Under the pieces are notes generated by a model. It searched no databases, had not been told where the DNA came from, and worked only from the letters and a program-made list of their open reading frames with translations. From assembly GCF_003258315.1 (NCBI RefSeq), contig NZ_CP030032.1:3288501-3352500 (forward strand): a stretch of 64,000 bases of DNA. Reading direction: 5' to 3'. Source of the stretch: Bradymonas sediminis. GTDB taxonomy: Bacteria; Myxococcota_A; Bradymonadia; Bradymonadales; Bradymonadaceae. This document shows, in pieces, positions 46,585 through 55,275 of this stretch. Numbering within the stretch: the first letter of the stretch is position 1; every line of letters begins with the position of its first letter. The position numbers were made by a program, and so were the translations under genes.

Positions 46585-49500
46585 ATGAGCACCACGCTCA
46601 AAACCTGGATAAAACGCGGCGCGAAGACGCTCGGGGTGCTATTGCTTCTCGTGCTGGTCATCGCGGCGGGCGCCCTGCTCTATCTGGAGACTCGGCCGGG
46701 CAAGCGGTTCCTAAAGAACCAAATCCTCGGCGCGGCCGGCGGCGCCCTCGCCGGCTCGCTTGAGCTCGGGCGCATCGAGGGCAACCTGCTCGGCGGCGTC
46801 GAGCTTTACGAAATCGTGGTGCGCGACGCGCGCGGAAATATCGTCGCGATGATCCCCTCCGCCACCGCCGAATACTCGCTGACACAATTCGTGCGGGGCG
46901 AACTTAAGCTCGATGAAATCCACGTCGAGGAGCCGCTGATTATCGCGCATGTCTACCCGGACGGCGTGCTCAACCTGACCCAGATCGCCAAACCCAGCGA
47001 GGAAGCCAGCGAGCCCTCGACGCTTTTTATCAGCCTGGTGCGCGCAAAAGTTACCGACGCCACGCTCCTCTATTACGACCAAAAAGCGGGCGGCGAAGAC
47101 GAGGCGTCCGCCAAGAGCGCGCCCTCGGATTGGTTCAAGAACCTCAATAAGAAAGGCGAAGCAGAAGCAAGCCCCGCGTTTTCGGAGCTTATCGAATTGA
47201 CCACGCACCTGCCCGCTCCGCTGCTCGGCGAGCCCGCCGCGAACGCGTCGCTCACGATGGTGGCCTTGTCGAAGCTTGGGCTCGACGCCAAATTCAATAT
47301 GTACCCGGGCGGCCAGATGAGCGGGACGCTCGCCGCGCTCGACGCTGAGTTTTCGAGCAACGCGACCAAGGGCGCCCAGCCGCTGTCCCTAAAGAATATT
47401 GCGTTCCTCCAATCCGCCACGCGCCTGGAGGCCTCGCTTGAGCGGCTGAGCCTCGGTGACCTGGCGACGATCGATAAGGTCTCCGCCGGCATCGACTTTG
47501 ACACGGAGCCCGACGCCCTGGGCAATCCCGTCGTCACCGCCCCCAGCAAATTCATCGCCGAGGTCGGCGCGCTGCGCGTCGAGGACGGATTGCTGCGCAT
47601 CTTCGCCCCGGACGCCCCGGTCCTCGGCGAGCTCCACGCCTCCGTCACGATCGGCGGCGAGCTTGAGGAGATGAAGGTGCTGGCCCGCGCGGGGTGCGGC
47701 GATGATCGCGGGAACACGGCCCTTACGCTGGGCGGGAGCCTCTCCTTTCCCGAAAATATGCCCGCAGGGCTTGGCTATAATGTCGCGCTATTAATCAATG
47801 ATCTCAACGCCTTGGACTGCGTAAAGCTCGACCAGGCGCGCACGAATATCTCGGGCGCCGTGCTGGCCAGCGGTCGCGGCGTCGACCCCGCCCAATTGCG
47901 CGCGAACGCGGCGATCGCGCTGAGCGACTCGACCGTCGGTGACTATAAAATCAGCACGCTCTACCTGTCAGCGGATGCCGCAGACGCCAAGTTTGCGCTC
48001 ACGCCGCTGGTGGCCGTCACTCCCTATGGGCGGGTGGAAGCGAGCGGAAATTTCGACCTGAACCGCGGCGATTACCAGGTGCAGCTCGACGCCGACGCGA
48101 ACCCCGAGGTGCGGGAATTGCTCAAGAACGCGAGCAACGCCGCGATGCAGACCGAATTCGCGCGCGTAAACCTCAAAAGCAAAGGCACGCTGGACCTCGA
48201 CGCACCTTCGCCGGTCGGCAAGATCGCCAGCGCTGACCTGCAGGCGAAATGGCAAATCAAGGGCGCCAATGTCGAGGCATATAAAGTTCGGTCCACCCGC
48301 GGCGAGCTCGATATCGGGATTAAACCCGGGGCCAAAAATAACACGCGCGACCTCAATTTCCGCGCCGACCTCGACGCGATCGGCCTCGACACGCCGCCTG
48401 CCAAAGCTCAATTTATTGGAGCCAAAGCAAACGGCAGCGGCACGATTTCGCTGCCGGTCGACGATATCCTCGCCGCCCTGGAGAACCTATCGAGCACTTG
48501 GGAGCTTCGCACCCGCGACCTGCGCGCCGATGGCATCCGCGTCTCAAGCGCCGACATCACCGCGAAGGCCTCGCGAAGCCGCGCCGGTGCGCCCTTCGCC
48601 TGGAGCGCCGACGGCACCATCAACGGCGCGCGATTCCAGGATAACCGCTTAAAATCCGCTAACTTAGACCTGCGCGGAACCCTCGACCTTGAACAGCAGA
48701 CAAAGGACGGCGCGACGTCGATCGCCCCCGGGAACCTCACCGCGGCCGGCAGGGTTTCGGCCAGAGGCATCTCGGCCGGATCCAACTCGGTCGAGTCCGC
48801 CAAGGTCGATCTCAACGTGCGCGGTCGCCTCCCGAATATTTCGGGGCGCGTCGATGTCGACGCGCAGGGAATCCGCGCGGGTGCCGAGGAGATTGAGAAC
48901 CTCGACGCCGCGATTTCTCTAAGCCCGGGGCGTCAATTCGAGGTCCACGCCAACGCGACCCGCGTGATCCCCGAGGAAGATCCGCTCTCCGGCGCCGAGC
49001 TCAACGAGGGCGAAACGCCCGCGCCACGGCGCATGCAACAGCTCAACGTCGACGCGCGCGGCAAGGTCAGCAGCGACTTCCAAAAATTCGACTTCGACCA
49101 GCTCGAGCTGGGCTCGCCCGAGATGAGCTTCTCGGCGCCGCCCGGCGCGAGCGTCAACCTGCGCGGCGGCGGGGTGCGCCTGAGCGAGATGACCCTGCAA
49201 AGCGGCGAGACCTCGATCAGCGCGCGCGGGCAATTTCGAACCCGTGGCCGCGAGGATTTCCATCTTGAACTCACCAAGGTCGAGCTCGGCGAGCTGCGCG
49301 AGAAATTCGAATTACAGAGCATGACCCCGCCGGTGCGCGGCGAAATCAACGGCAGCCTCGACCTGGTCGGGACCGCCCGCGAGCCGATTATCACCGTCGA
49401 CCTGACCCTTCGGGATGTCTATTACGAGGGCTACGGCCCCTTCGATCTCGACCTCAAAGGCCATTACGAGAAGCGCCGCCTGCACATCGACACCTTCGAA

Positions 49501-52074
49501 TTGAGCGCGTACTCGATGCCGGTGCTGAGCGCCTCCGGCGAGATGCCGCTCGACCTGAATTTGAGCGGCAAAATTCGCGTGCCCCTTGACCAACCGGTGA
49601 AGATGCATGTGACCATTCCGGAGTTCCACGCCGAGAATTTCTACAGCGCCCTGCCCTTGCTCGAAGACAATAAGGTACAAGGCAGCATCGGGGCCGACAT
49701 TAACCTGCGCGGGACGGTCGAAAACCCAAATATCAACCTCATCGTCGACGTCGTCGACGCCGGGTTCTCCGGCGAGGTGGGCAATGATGACGTCGAGATC
49801 GACCGCATCTCAACGCAGCTTCGCGGCACCTACCGCCCGCCGTCGGTGGGCCGGGGCGGCATCTCGATGGACTATGAGCTGAGCTGGCGCGGCAAGCAAA
49901 TCATCGCGGCCTACCTCTCCTCGCCGGTGCCGATCGCCCAGTGGGTGCGCCAGACATTGGACGAAAACGCGCCGCCGATTGACTTCAGCAAGGCGCTCGA
50001 CAATGTCCCGCTGGAGCTGGCCCTGAAGATCGCCGGCCTCAACCTGAACGAGGTGCCCATTGAGACCTTCGCCCAGGCCGACGCAGCCGGCACCGTCACG
50101 GTGGGCCTCAACGCGATCGGAACATTCTCCGATCCGCGCGCCAATTTCAGCGTGCGCCTCGACGGCCTCGGCTGGGACCAATACCGCGACATCGACGTGC
50201 TCGGCGAGATGTCCCTGCGCGACCAGGTGCTGCGGGTGGACCAATTTAGGGTCGACTGGACCGACGATCCCATCCTGAGCGCCGAGGGCGAGATCCCGGT
50301 GCCGACCGAGATGCTCCTCGGCCAGCAATCGCTGGCGGATCTGCCCATCAAATTCAAGACCCAGCTCAATGAGTTCGCGCTCAAGCGATTGAGCGTCATT
50401 GACTACGAATTCGCTAAATATAAGGGCGTCCTCGCCGCGTATTTCCAGGTCGACGGGACGCTGAGCCGCCCGACCTTCCAGGGGCGCGCGGGGCTCTTCA
50501 ACACCAAGCTCGCCGGCGGGCAATTGGGCACGGTCGCCTTCGAATTCCAAGGCGGCGACGACCGCATCCAGGTCGACGGCTCGGTGTGTCGCAACCAGGA
50601 CACCATGCTGGACTTGCAGGCGGACCTGCCGATCACCACCGATATCCTGCAATTGGTCGCGGGCAAAAACCTGCTGGCTGAGGGTGAAATCAGCGGCAGC
50701 ATCACCAGCCAAAAGATTCGCCTGAGTGAAATCTTCCCCGAAGAGTTGGTGTCAAATTATATCACCGACCCCAAGGGAACCCTGGCCATGGACCTGTCGC
50801 TGAGCGGGGATTGGAAGCTGCCCAAAGTCCTGGGGAGCGTCAATGTGCACGACGCCGCGGTGACGCTTTCGTATTTCGGGCGCCGATTTACCGGCATCAA
50901 CCTCGACGTCACCGCCACCAATAACCAGGTGTTGCTGCGCGAGCTGCGCGTCAACGAAGAAGACTCGTTTATCGCGGCTAAGGGCGACGTCCAATTCATC
51001 GGGATCAAGCCCACGACCGTCAAAGCTGAGTTCGAATCCAAGGAGTTTAATATCGGCGGATTCGTCCCGAATTTTAACGCCTTTATCACCTCCAACGCCG
51101 ACATCAGCGGCGACCTGAGCACGCAGCCCCAGCGCCTGCACGTGGACTTCACCAAGCTCAACGTGACGATGCCGGAGTCCCAGGGCGGCGACCTCTACCC
51201 GACCGAGCTCGACGACGAGCTCATCGTGCTGTCTCGCCAGCGCAGCGAGGGCGACATGATGAATATCGACAAGCTGCTGGCCACCACGGGCCAAGATGCG
51301 GCCAAGCGCACCCGCACCAAGATCCGCGTCACCGCCGGGCGTAATAGCTGGCTGCACCACCCCATCGTCGACGTCAACTTCAAGGCCGACGTCACCGCGA
51401 CCCTGGGCGGCCCGGCGATCGAGATGACCGGCTCGGTCGGCACCATCCGCGGCACGGCCGAGATGATCGGCAAGCAATTCGACATCCCCGAGCAGGAGAA
51501 CGCCGTGCGCTTCACCGGCGACTCCCCGCCCGACCCCGCGCTCGACGTGCGCGCGCTGCATATCTTGGACCGCGAGATCACCGCCGAGATCGGCGAGCCC
51601 TCCGACGGCGAGCCACGCATCATCATCCGCGTGCGCGGGCGCGCCACCGAGCCGTCGCTGATCCTCGAGAGTGACCCGCCCCTGAGCGAGACCGAGATCC
51701 TCTACGTCCTGATGACCGGCCGCGCCCCGAGCCAGGCCGGCGCCGGCGAGGAGTCCCGCGTCTCCAGCCTCGCGCTGAGCGCCGCCTCCGGCATCTTCGC
51801 CGGCATGCTCCAAGAGCGACTCTCCGGCACGCTCCCGCTCGACGTCGTGCGCCTGCAGCCCGGCGAGGACGGCTTCAACGACCTGCGCGTGCAGATCGGC
51901 AAATACGTCACCGACGACATCTTCGTGTCCTATGTGCTGCGCCTGGGCGCCGACGAGGGCGAAGGCATGAACGTCATCAAGCTCGACTACCGCTTCTTGC
52001 CGGCCTGGAAGCTCGGCTTCCAACTGAGCAACCAGCTCAACGGGGAGCTGAATGTGTTCTGGGATATTTATTGA
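46585..52074 (+). CDS. tamB: TamB-like translocation and assembly module protein (1829 aa)
   Basis: A very long AsmA-like protein. A single N-terminal membrane anchor (residues about 17-36) is followed by a periplasmic beta-helix built of repeated short strands with many D-L-x-L-x-G steps. The C-terminal DUF490/TamB domain is conserved: LSETEILYVLMTGRAPSQAG, SSLALSAASGIFAGMLQ, and a final VSYVLRLG ... KLDYRFLPAWKLGFQLS strand ending aromatic. E. coli TamB has 1259 residues; this one is about 45 percent longer. It is thought to bridge inner and outer membranes and to assist TamA or phospholipid transport. It lies directly after tamA in one transcript. Confidence 0.93.
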   Translation: MSTTLKTWIKRGAKTLGVLLLLVLVIAAGALLYLETRPGKRFLKNQILGAAGGALAGSLELGRIEGNLLGGVELYEIVVRDARGNIVAMIPSATAEYSLTQFVRGELKLDEIHVEEPLIIAHVYPDGVLNLTQIAKPSEEASEPSTLFISLVRAKVTDATLLYYDQKAGGEDEASAKSAPSDWFKNLNKKGEAEASPAFSELIELTTHLPAPLLGEPAANASLTMVALSKLGLDAKFNMYPGGQMSGTLAALDAEFSSNATKGAQPLSLKNIAFLQSATRLEASLERLSLGDLATIDKVSAGIDFDTEPDALGNPVVTAPSKFIAEVGALRVEDGLLRIFAPDAPVLGELHASVTIGGELEEMKVLARAGCGDDRGNTALTLGGSLSFPENMPAGLGYNVALLINDLNALDCVKLDQARTNISGAVLASGRGVDPAQLRANAAIALSDSTVGDYKISTLYLSADAADAKFALTPLVAVTPYGRVEASGNFDLNRGDYQVQLDADANPEVRELLKNASNAAMQTEFARVNLKSKGTLDLDAPSPVGKIASADLQAKWQIKGANVEAYKVRSTRGELDIGIKPGAKNNTRDLNFRADLDAIGLDTPPAKAQFIGAKANGSGTISLPVDDILAALENLSSTWELRTRDLRADGIRVSSADITAKASRSRAGAPFAWSADGTINGARFQDNRLKSANLDLRGTLDLEQQTKDGATSIAPGNLTAAGRVSARGISAGSNSVESAKVDLNVRGRLPNISGRVDVDAQGIRAGAEEIENLDAAISLSPGRQFEVHANATRVIPEEDPLSGAELNEGETPAPRRMQQLNVDARGKVSSDFQKFDFDQLELGSPEMSFSAPPGASVNLRGGGVRLSEMTLQSGETSISARGQFRTRGREDFHLELTKVELGELREKFELQSMTPPVRGEINGSLDLVGTAREPIITVDLTLRDVYYEGYGPFDLDLKGHYEKRRLHIDTFELSAYSMPVLSASGEMPLDLNLSGKIRVPLDQPVKMHVTIPEFHAENFYSALPLLEDNKVQGSIGADINLRGTVENPNINLIVDVVDAGFSGEVGNDDVEIDRISTQLRGTYRPPSVGRGGISMDYELSWRGKQIIAAYLSSPVPIAQWVRQTLDENAPPIDFSKALDNVPLELALKIAGLNLNEVPIETFAQADAAGTVTVGLNAIGTFSDPRANFSVRLDGLGWDQYRDIDVLGEMSLRDQVLRVDQFRVDWTDDPILSAEGEIPVPTEMLLGQQSLADLPIKFKTQLNEFALKRLSVIDYEFAKYKGVLAAYFQVDGTLSRPTFQGRAGLFNTKLAGGQLGTVAFEFQGGDDRIQVDGSVCRNQDTMLDLQADLPITTDILQLVAGKNLLAEGEISGSITSQKIRLSEIFPEELVSNYITDPKGTLAMDLSLSGDWKLPKVLGSVNVHDAAVTLSYFGRRFTGINLDVTATNNQVLLRELRVNEEDSFIAAKGDVQFIGIKPTTVKAEFESKEFNIGGFVPNFNAFITSNADISGDLSTQPQRLHVDFTKLNVTMPESQGGDLYPTELDDELIVLSRQRSEGDMMNIDKLLATTGQDAAKRTRTKIRVTAGRNSWLHHPIVDVNFKADVTATLGGPAIEMTGSVGTIRGTAEMIGKQFDIPEQENAVRFTGDSPPDPALDVRALHILDREITAEIGEPSDGEPRIIIRVRGRATEPSLILESDPPLSETEILYVLMTGRAPSQAGAGEESRVSSLALSAASGIFAGMLQERLSGTLPLDVVRLQPGEDGFNDLRVQIGKYVTDDIFVSYVLRLGADEGEGMNVIKLDYRFLPAWKLGFQLSNQLNGELNVFWDIY

Positions 52075-52165
52075 GCCGCAATATATGACGCAAAGTGGAT
52101 GCTCTGTCGTGAATCGACCACTTCGATTCACTCAGCGAGGCTTTGCTGATACGCGTCGGGCCCCC

Positions 52166-52208
52166 GGCCGCTGAACGCGGCCAGCCCCCAGGCTGCGCCT
52201 GGGGGCTT
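52166..52208 (+). terminator. Two tandem hairpins after tamB
   Basis: GGCCGC-TGAAC-GCGGCC (52166-52182) is followed at once by AGCCCCCAGGC-TGC-GCCTGGGGGCT (52183-52207). They lie about 90 bases after the tamB stop. No long T-run follows. Probable terminator or mRNA end. Confidence 0.6.
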
Positions 52209-52240
52209 AGCTCGTTGCCTCAGCGACCACTCCGCTATTC

Positions 52241-52292
52241 CGCAACCTCGCGAACCAACCACCGTGCAGATTCGCAACCTCGCGAACCAACC
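52241..52292. repeat. 20-bp direct repeat
   Basis: CGCAACCTCGCGAACCAACC occurs exactly at 52241-52260 and 52273-52292, separated by 12 bases. No known function. Confidence 0.85.
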
Positions 52293-52314
52293 TCCTCCAA
52301 TAGACCGACCAATC

Positions 52315-52338
52315 GCCCCCCAGGGCAGCCTGGGGGGC
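52315..52338. repeat. GC-rich hairpin
   Basis: GCCCCCCAGG and CCTGGGGGGC (10-bp stem, GCAG loop). Its core repeats that of the hairpin at 52183-52207, suggesting a duplicated element. It lies in the otherwise gene-free 390 bp between tamB and the DUF559 gene. Confidence 0.6.
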
Positions 52339-52465
52339 AGACGCGCAGGCGCCGGGGGGCCACAAAAACCGACCACTTCACAGCACCCAAACAAATCCCA
52401 GACGAAACCTCCAATCAGATAACCCAACAAAAACCCGAGGCTCCAGCGCACCCTAGCGCAGCTCA

Positions 52466-52753
52466 ATGCCCTGTCTACGCAACAAAAATACTTGTTGCGC
52501 CGAAAACATAGGTGGCTACAAATTTCGTCGGCAGCATATCCTCAAACCATTCATCGTCGACTTTTACTGTGCCGACAACAAAGTCGTGGTGGAAGTTGAT
52601 GGGCCGCATCACCAGAAGCCGTCTCGACGGCGATACGACGAGAGAAGAGACCACATTTTAAGACAACGCTACGACGTTCATATTCTACGATTTGACGTGC
52701 GCCGCATGTATGAAAATGTCGACAAGGTGCTTGCCGAAATCTTGGACTTGTGA
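52466..52753 (+). CDS. N-terminally truncated DUF559 endonuclease-like protein
   Basis: A 95-residue protein. From about residue 16 it matches the DUF559/Vsr-like domain: GGYKFRRQHILKPFIVDFYC, then KVVVEVDGPHH, the E-x-D catalytic-type motif, followed by YDERRDHILRQRYDVHILRF. The expected N-terminal helix segment of the family (about 25-30 residues, LRxxxTxxExxLWxxLR) is missing, and I did not find it in another frame just upstream. The gene may be a shortened or decaying copy next to repeats. It is solitary, not linked to a restriction system. Start is uncertain. Confidence 0.6.
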   Translation: MPCLRNKNTCCAENIGGYKFRRQHILKPFIVDFYCADNKVVVEVDGPHHQKPSRRRYDERRDHILRQRYDVHILRFDVRRMYENVDKVLAEILDL

Positions 52754-52841
52754 CGGTCCCGATAGGGTTTCGCGAATGATTGGCGACTGTTCTGTTGCCC
52801 GAGACGCGGTCCACTCTCACTCATAGATGCGCCAAAAACAT

Positions 52842-52879
52842 AAAACGCCCCGCAGGCCACAAAGCCTGCGGGGCGTTTT
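52842..52879. terminator. Bidirectional terminator
   Basis: AAAACGCCCCGCAGGC and GCCTGCGGGGCGTTTT: a 16-bp perfect stem with a CACAAA loop. It ends the cystathionine synthase-type gene on minus and could end the DUF559 gene on plus. Confidence 0.95.
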
Positions 52880-52901
52880 CACGCCTAAAGCGACCGAAGA
52901 C

Positions 52902-54071
52902 TTACGCCTTCAGCGCCTGCTCAAGGTCGGCGATCAGGTCGTCGCCGTCCTCGATGCCCACCGACAGGCGGATCATGCCGTCGCTGATGCCGAGTTCGGC
53001 ACGGATCTCCGGGGGGATCGAGGCGTGGGTCATGATGGCCGGGTGCTCAATGAGGCTCTCGACGCCGCCGAGGCTTTCGGCCAGGGCGAAGATCTTGACC
53101 GACTCGAGCATCTTGCGCGCGGGCTCAAGGCCGCCCTTCATGACGAAGGTGATCATGCCGCCGCCGCCGGTCATCTGTTTCTGGGCGATGTCATATTGCG
53201 GGTGCGACTCGAGGCCGGGGTAAATGACCTTCTCGACCGCCGGGTGCGCGACCAGATAATCGGCGATGCGCTCGGCGTTCTCCTGGTGCTGGCGCATGCG
53301 GATATGCAGGGTCTTGATGCCGCGCAAAATCAGCCAGGAGTCCATCGGCCCGAGGATGCCGCCCATGGAGTTCTGCAAAAAGTAGAGCTGCTCGGCGAGC
53401 GTGTCGTCGTTGCAGACGACCATGCCGGCGACGACGTCGGAGTGGCCGTTGATATATTTGGACATCGAGTGGATGACCATATCGGCGCCGAGTTCCAGCG
53501 GTTTCTGGAAATACGGGCTCATGAAGGTGTTGTCGACCACGACCGGAATATTGCGGGCGTGGGCGATCTCGCAGATGGCGCTGATATCGCAGATTTTAAG
53601 CAGCGGATTGGTCGGCGACTCGATCCACACCATCTTGGTCTTGTCGGTCAGCGATGCCTCAAAAGCTTCGAGATCGGTCATATCGACGAAATCGAAACTA
53701 ACGTCCATCTGCTCGAAGACGCGGGTAAACAGGCGGTAGGTGCCGCCGTAGACGTCGTCGCTCGAGACGACGTGATCGCCGCTCTTAAGAAGGTGCAGGA
53801 TCGTGGTGGTCGCGGCGCATCCGGAGCCGAAGGCGATCCCGTGCTTGCCCTTCTCCAGGCTCGCCACACAGTCCTGAAGCGCGTAGCGCGTCGGGTTATG
53901 CGTGCGGCTATACTCAAAGCCGGTGTGCTCGCCCGGGCTGGTCTGCACGTAGGTCGAGGTCTGATAGATCGGCGTCATCACGGCGCCGGTGGTGGGATCG
54001 GGCTCTTGGCCGGCGTGGATCGCACGCGTTCCAAAACCGAATTCGCGATAATCGTGGTCTGGCTTATGCAT
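52902..54071 (-). CDS. Cystathionine gamma-synthase/lyase family PLP enzyme
   Basis: A 389-residue PLP-dependent trans-sulfuration enzyme. The active-site lysine is K205 in VIHSMSKYINGHSDV; the cofactor-binding segments EYSRTHNPTR, FGSGCAATTT, DDVYGGTYRLF, ESPTNPLLKI and VVDNTFMSPYF all fit. It is likely cytosolic and tetrameric. MetB, MetC-like lyase (CGL) and homocysteine synthase are hard to tell apart by sequence alone; CGS/CGL is my call. It stands alone between the DUF559 gene and the long gap before act. ATG at 54071. Confidence 0.93.
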   Translation of the reverse strand: MHKPDHDYREFGFGTRAIHAGQEPDPTTGAVMTPIYQTSTYVQTSPGEHTGFEYSRTHNPTRYALQDCVASLEKGKHGIAFGSGCAATTTILHLLKSGDHVVSSDDVYGGTYRLFTRVFEQMDVSFDFVDMTDLEAFEASLTDKTKMVWIESPTNPLLKICDISAICEIAHARNIPVVVDNTFMSPYFQKPLELGADMVIHSMSKYINGHSDVVAGMVVCNDDTLAEQLYFLQNSMGGILGPMDSWLILRGIKTLHIRMRQHQENAERIADYLVAHPAVEKVIYPGLESHPQYDIAQKQMTGGGGMITFVMKGGLEPARKMLESVKIFALAESLGGVESLIEHPAIMTHASIPPEIRAELGISDGMIRLSVGIEDGDDLIADLEQALKA

Positions 54072-54629
54072 ATTAATGACGGGGGCAAAGGGAGGTGGAT
54101 CGAATTATCCTGGGACGTCGCAATCAAAAAAGATGCGACTATTTAACAGGCTTCACAGTGGCTGGCTATATCATTGAGCATCGCGTTCGACCACCGCCAG
54201 AAATCGCAAAAACGCGCCGCCACGACCCCAGCGGCGAGAAAGCCCGAATTGCGCCAAAAAAGTATAGATTCAACTTCGAATTTTACCCAGCGAAGGGTAT
54301 ATTCCCACTGGCCAAACTATTTTGAATTTGGTAGTCCGTGACCTTGCCAAATGGCGCAATTGAATCGTGATTCAGTTGCACCATAACACGTCGCCTTATA
54401 ACGCGGCGCAATGCACCGTTTTTAAATCAGCAGGTCGCATTTCAAGTGGCGCACCCCTGAAGTAAAAACACCATTGAAATTAATAATTATCGGACGCAAT
54501 CGATGCATCTAGCGTCTGCAACGTCTTTTATTGACAAGCTATTCCGGTGATGGGATAGACAGGCCGGTTTTTAGACGGCCCCTACGGCCACTACTGGTGG
54601 CATAATAAATGCCGTCACCTGGAGTCACC
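54072..54629. other. Gap upstream of the act operon
   Basis: About 560 bp without a supported gene. It is AT-richer than flanking DNA, especially 54240-54540. It carries divergent promoters for the cystathionine enzyme and actA. Confidence 0.6.
54531..54559 (+). promoter_or_regulatory. Candidate sigma-70 promoter of actA
   Basis: TTGACA at 54531-54536, 17-base spacer, then GATAGA at 54554-54559, which matches three of six TATAAT positions. It lies 70 bases upstream of the actA start. The -35 is perfect, the -10 poor. Confidence 0.45.
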
Positions 54630-55163
54630 ATGTATGTTCCCATGAAGACCCGTTCTCTCTCGATTTTCGGACTTATCGTCCTCGCCCTGCTCATCGGCCT
54701 CTCTGCGTGTACAGATCCACGCGAAGGATACGCGCCCGAGCAGCCCATCGCGTTCAGCCATGAACTGCATGCCGGCGTAAACGAAATCCCCTGCAAATAT
54801 TGCCATGTAAGTCCCGGCGAGGGGCGCCATTCTTCGGTGCCCAGCGTCAATACATGCATGAATTGCCATAGCCAGGTCCCGGGCAACACCCCGGAAGGCA
54901 AAGAGGATATCAAAAAGATCAAAAAGGCGTGGGAGACCGGCGAGCCCATCGAATGGGTCAAGGTCCACGACATGCCCGACTTGGTCGTATTCAGCCACCA
55001 GCCCCACATTATGGCGGGACTGGACTGTGCCGAGTGCCACGGACAGGTCAACACAATGGACGTTGTCTCAACGCAGAACGAGTTCAACATGGGCTGGTGT
55101 GTCGATTGTCATCGCCAGCCCGAGAATAACGCGCCCATCGACTGCACGACCTGTCACTATTGA
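54630..55163 (+). CDS. actA: ACIII subunit ActA, pentahaem cytochrome c
   Basis: A 177-residue lipoprotein-type subunit: signal peptide with L-S-A-C27. Five CXXCH haem motifs: C55-KYCH, C76-MNCH, C133-AECH, C157-VDCH and C172-TTCH. It is the pentahaem subunit of alternative complex III, which takes electrons from quinol through ActB to periplasmic carriers. The ATG at 54630 (MYVPMK) is chosen because GGAG is five bases upstream; an ATG at 54609 is also in frame. First gene of actABCDEF. Confidence 0.92.
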   Translation: MYVPMKTRSLSIFGLIVLALLIGLSACTDPREGYAPEQPIAFSHELHAGVNEIPCKYCHVSPGEGRHSSVPSVNTCMNCHSQVPGNTPEGKEDIKKIKKAWETGEPIEWVKVHDMPDLVVFSHQPHIMAGLDCAECHGQVNTMDVVSTQNEFNMGWCVDCHRQPENNAPIDCTTCHY

Positions 55164-55275
55164 TTTCGATATAGTGCCGGTGGAGCCGTGTGAGACGGCC
55201 TCACAAGACGGGTCGGTCGCTCAAGATAGAGGACCGACCTACTTCAATGCGCAAGCCAATATATAAGATGTCGCC

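Noticed and set aside
50752-52131. 459-codon minus-strand frame opposite the tamB 3' end
   Set aside because: Val/Gly/Asp-rich shadow of the conserved TamB C-terminal domain.
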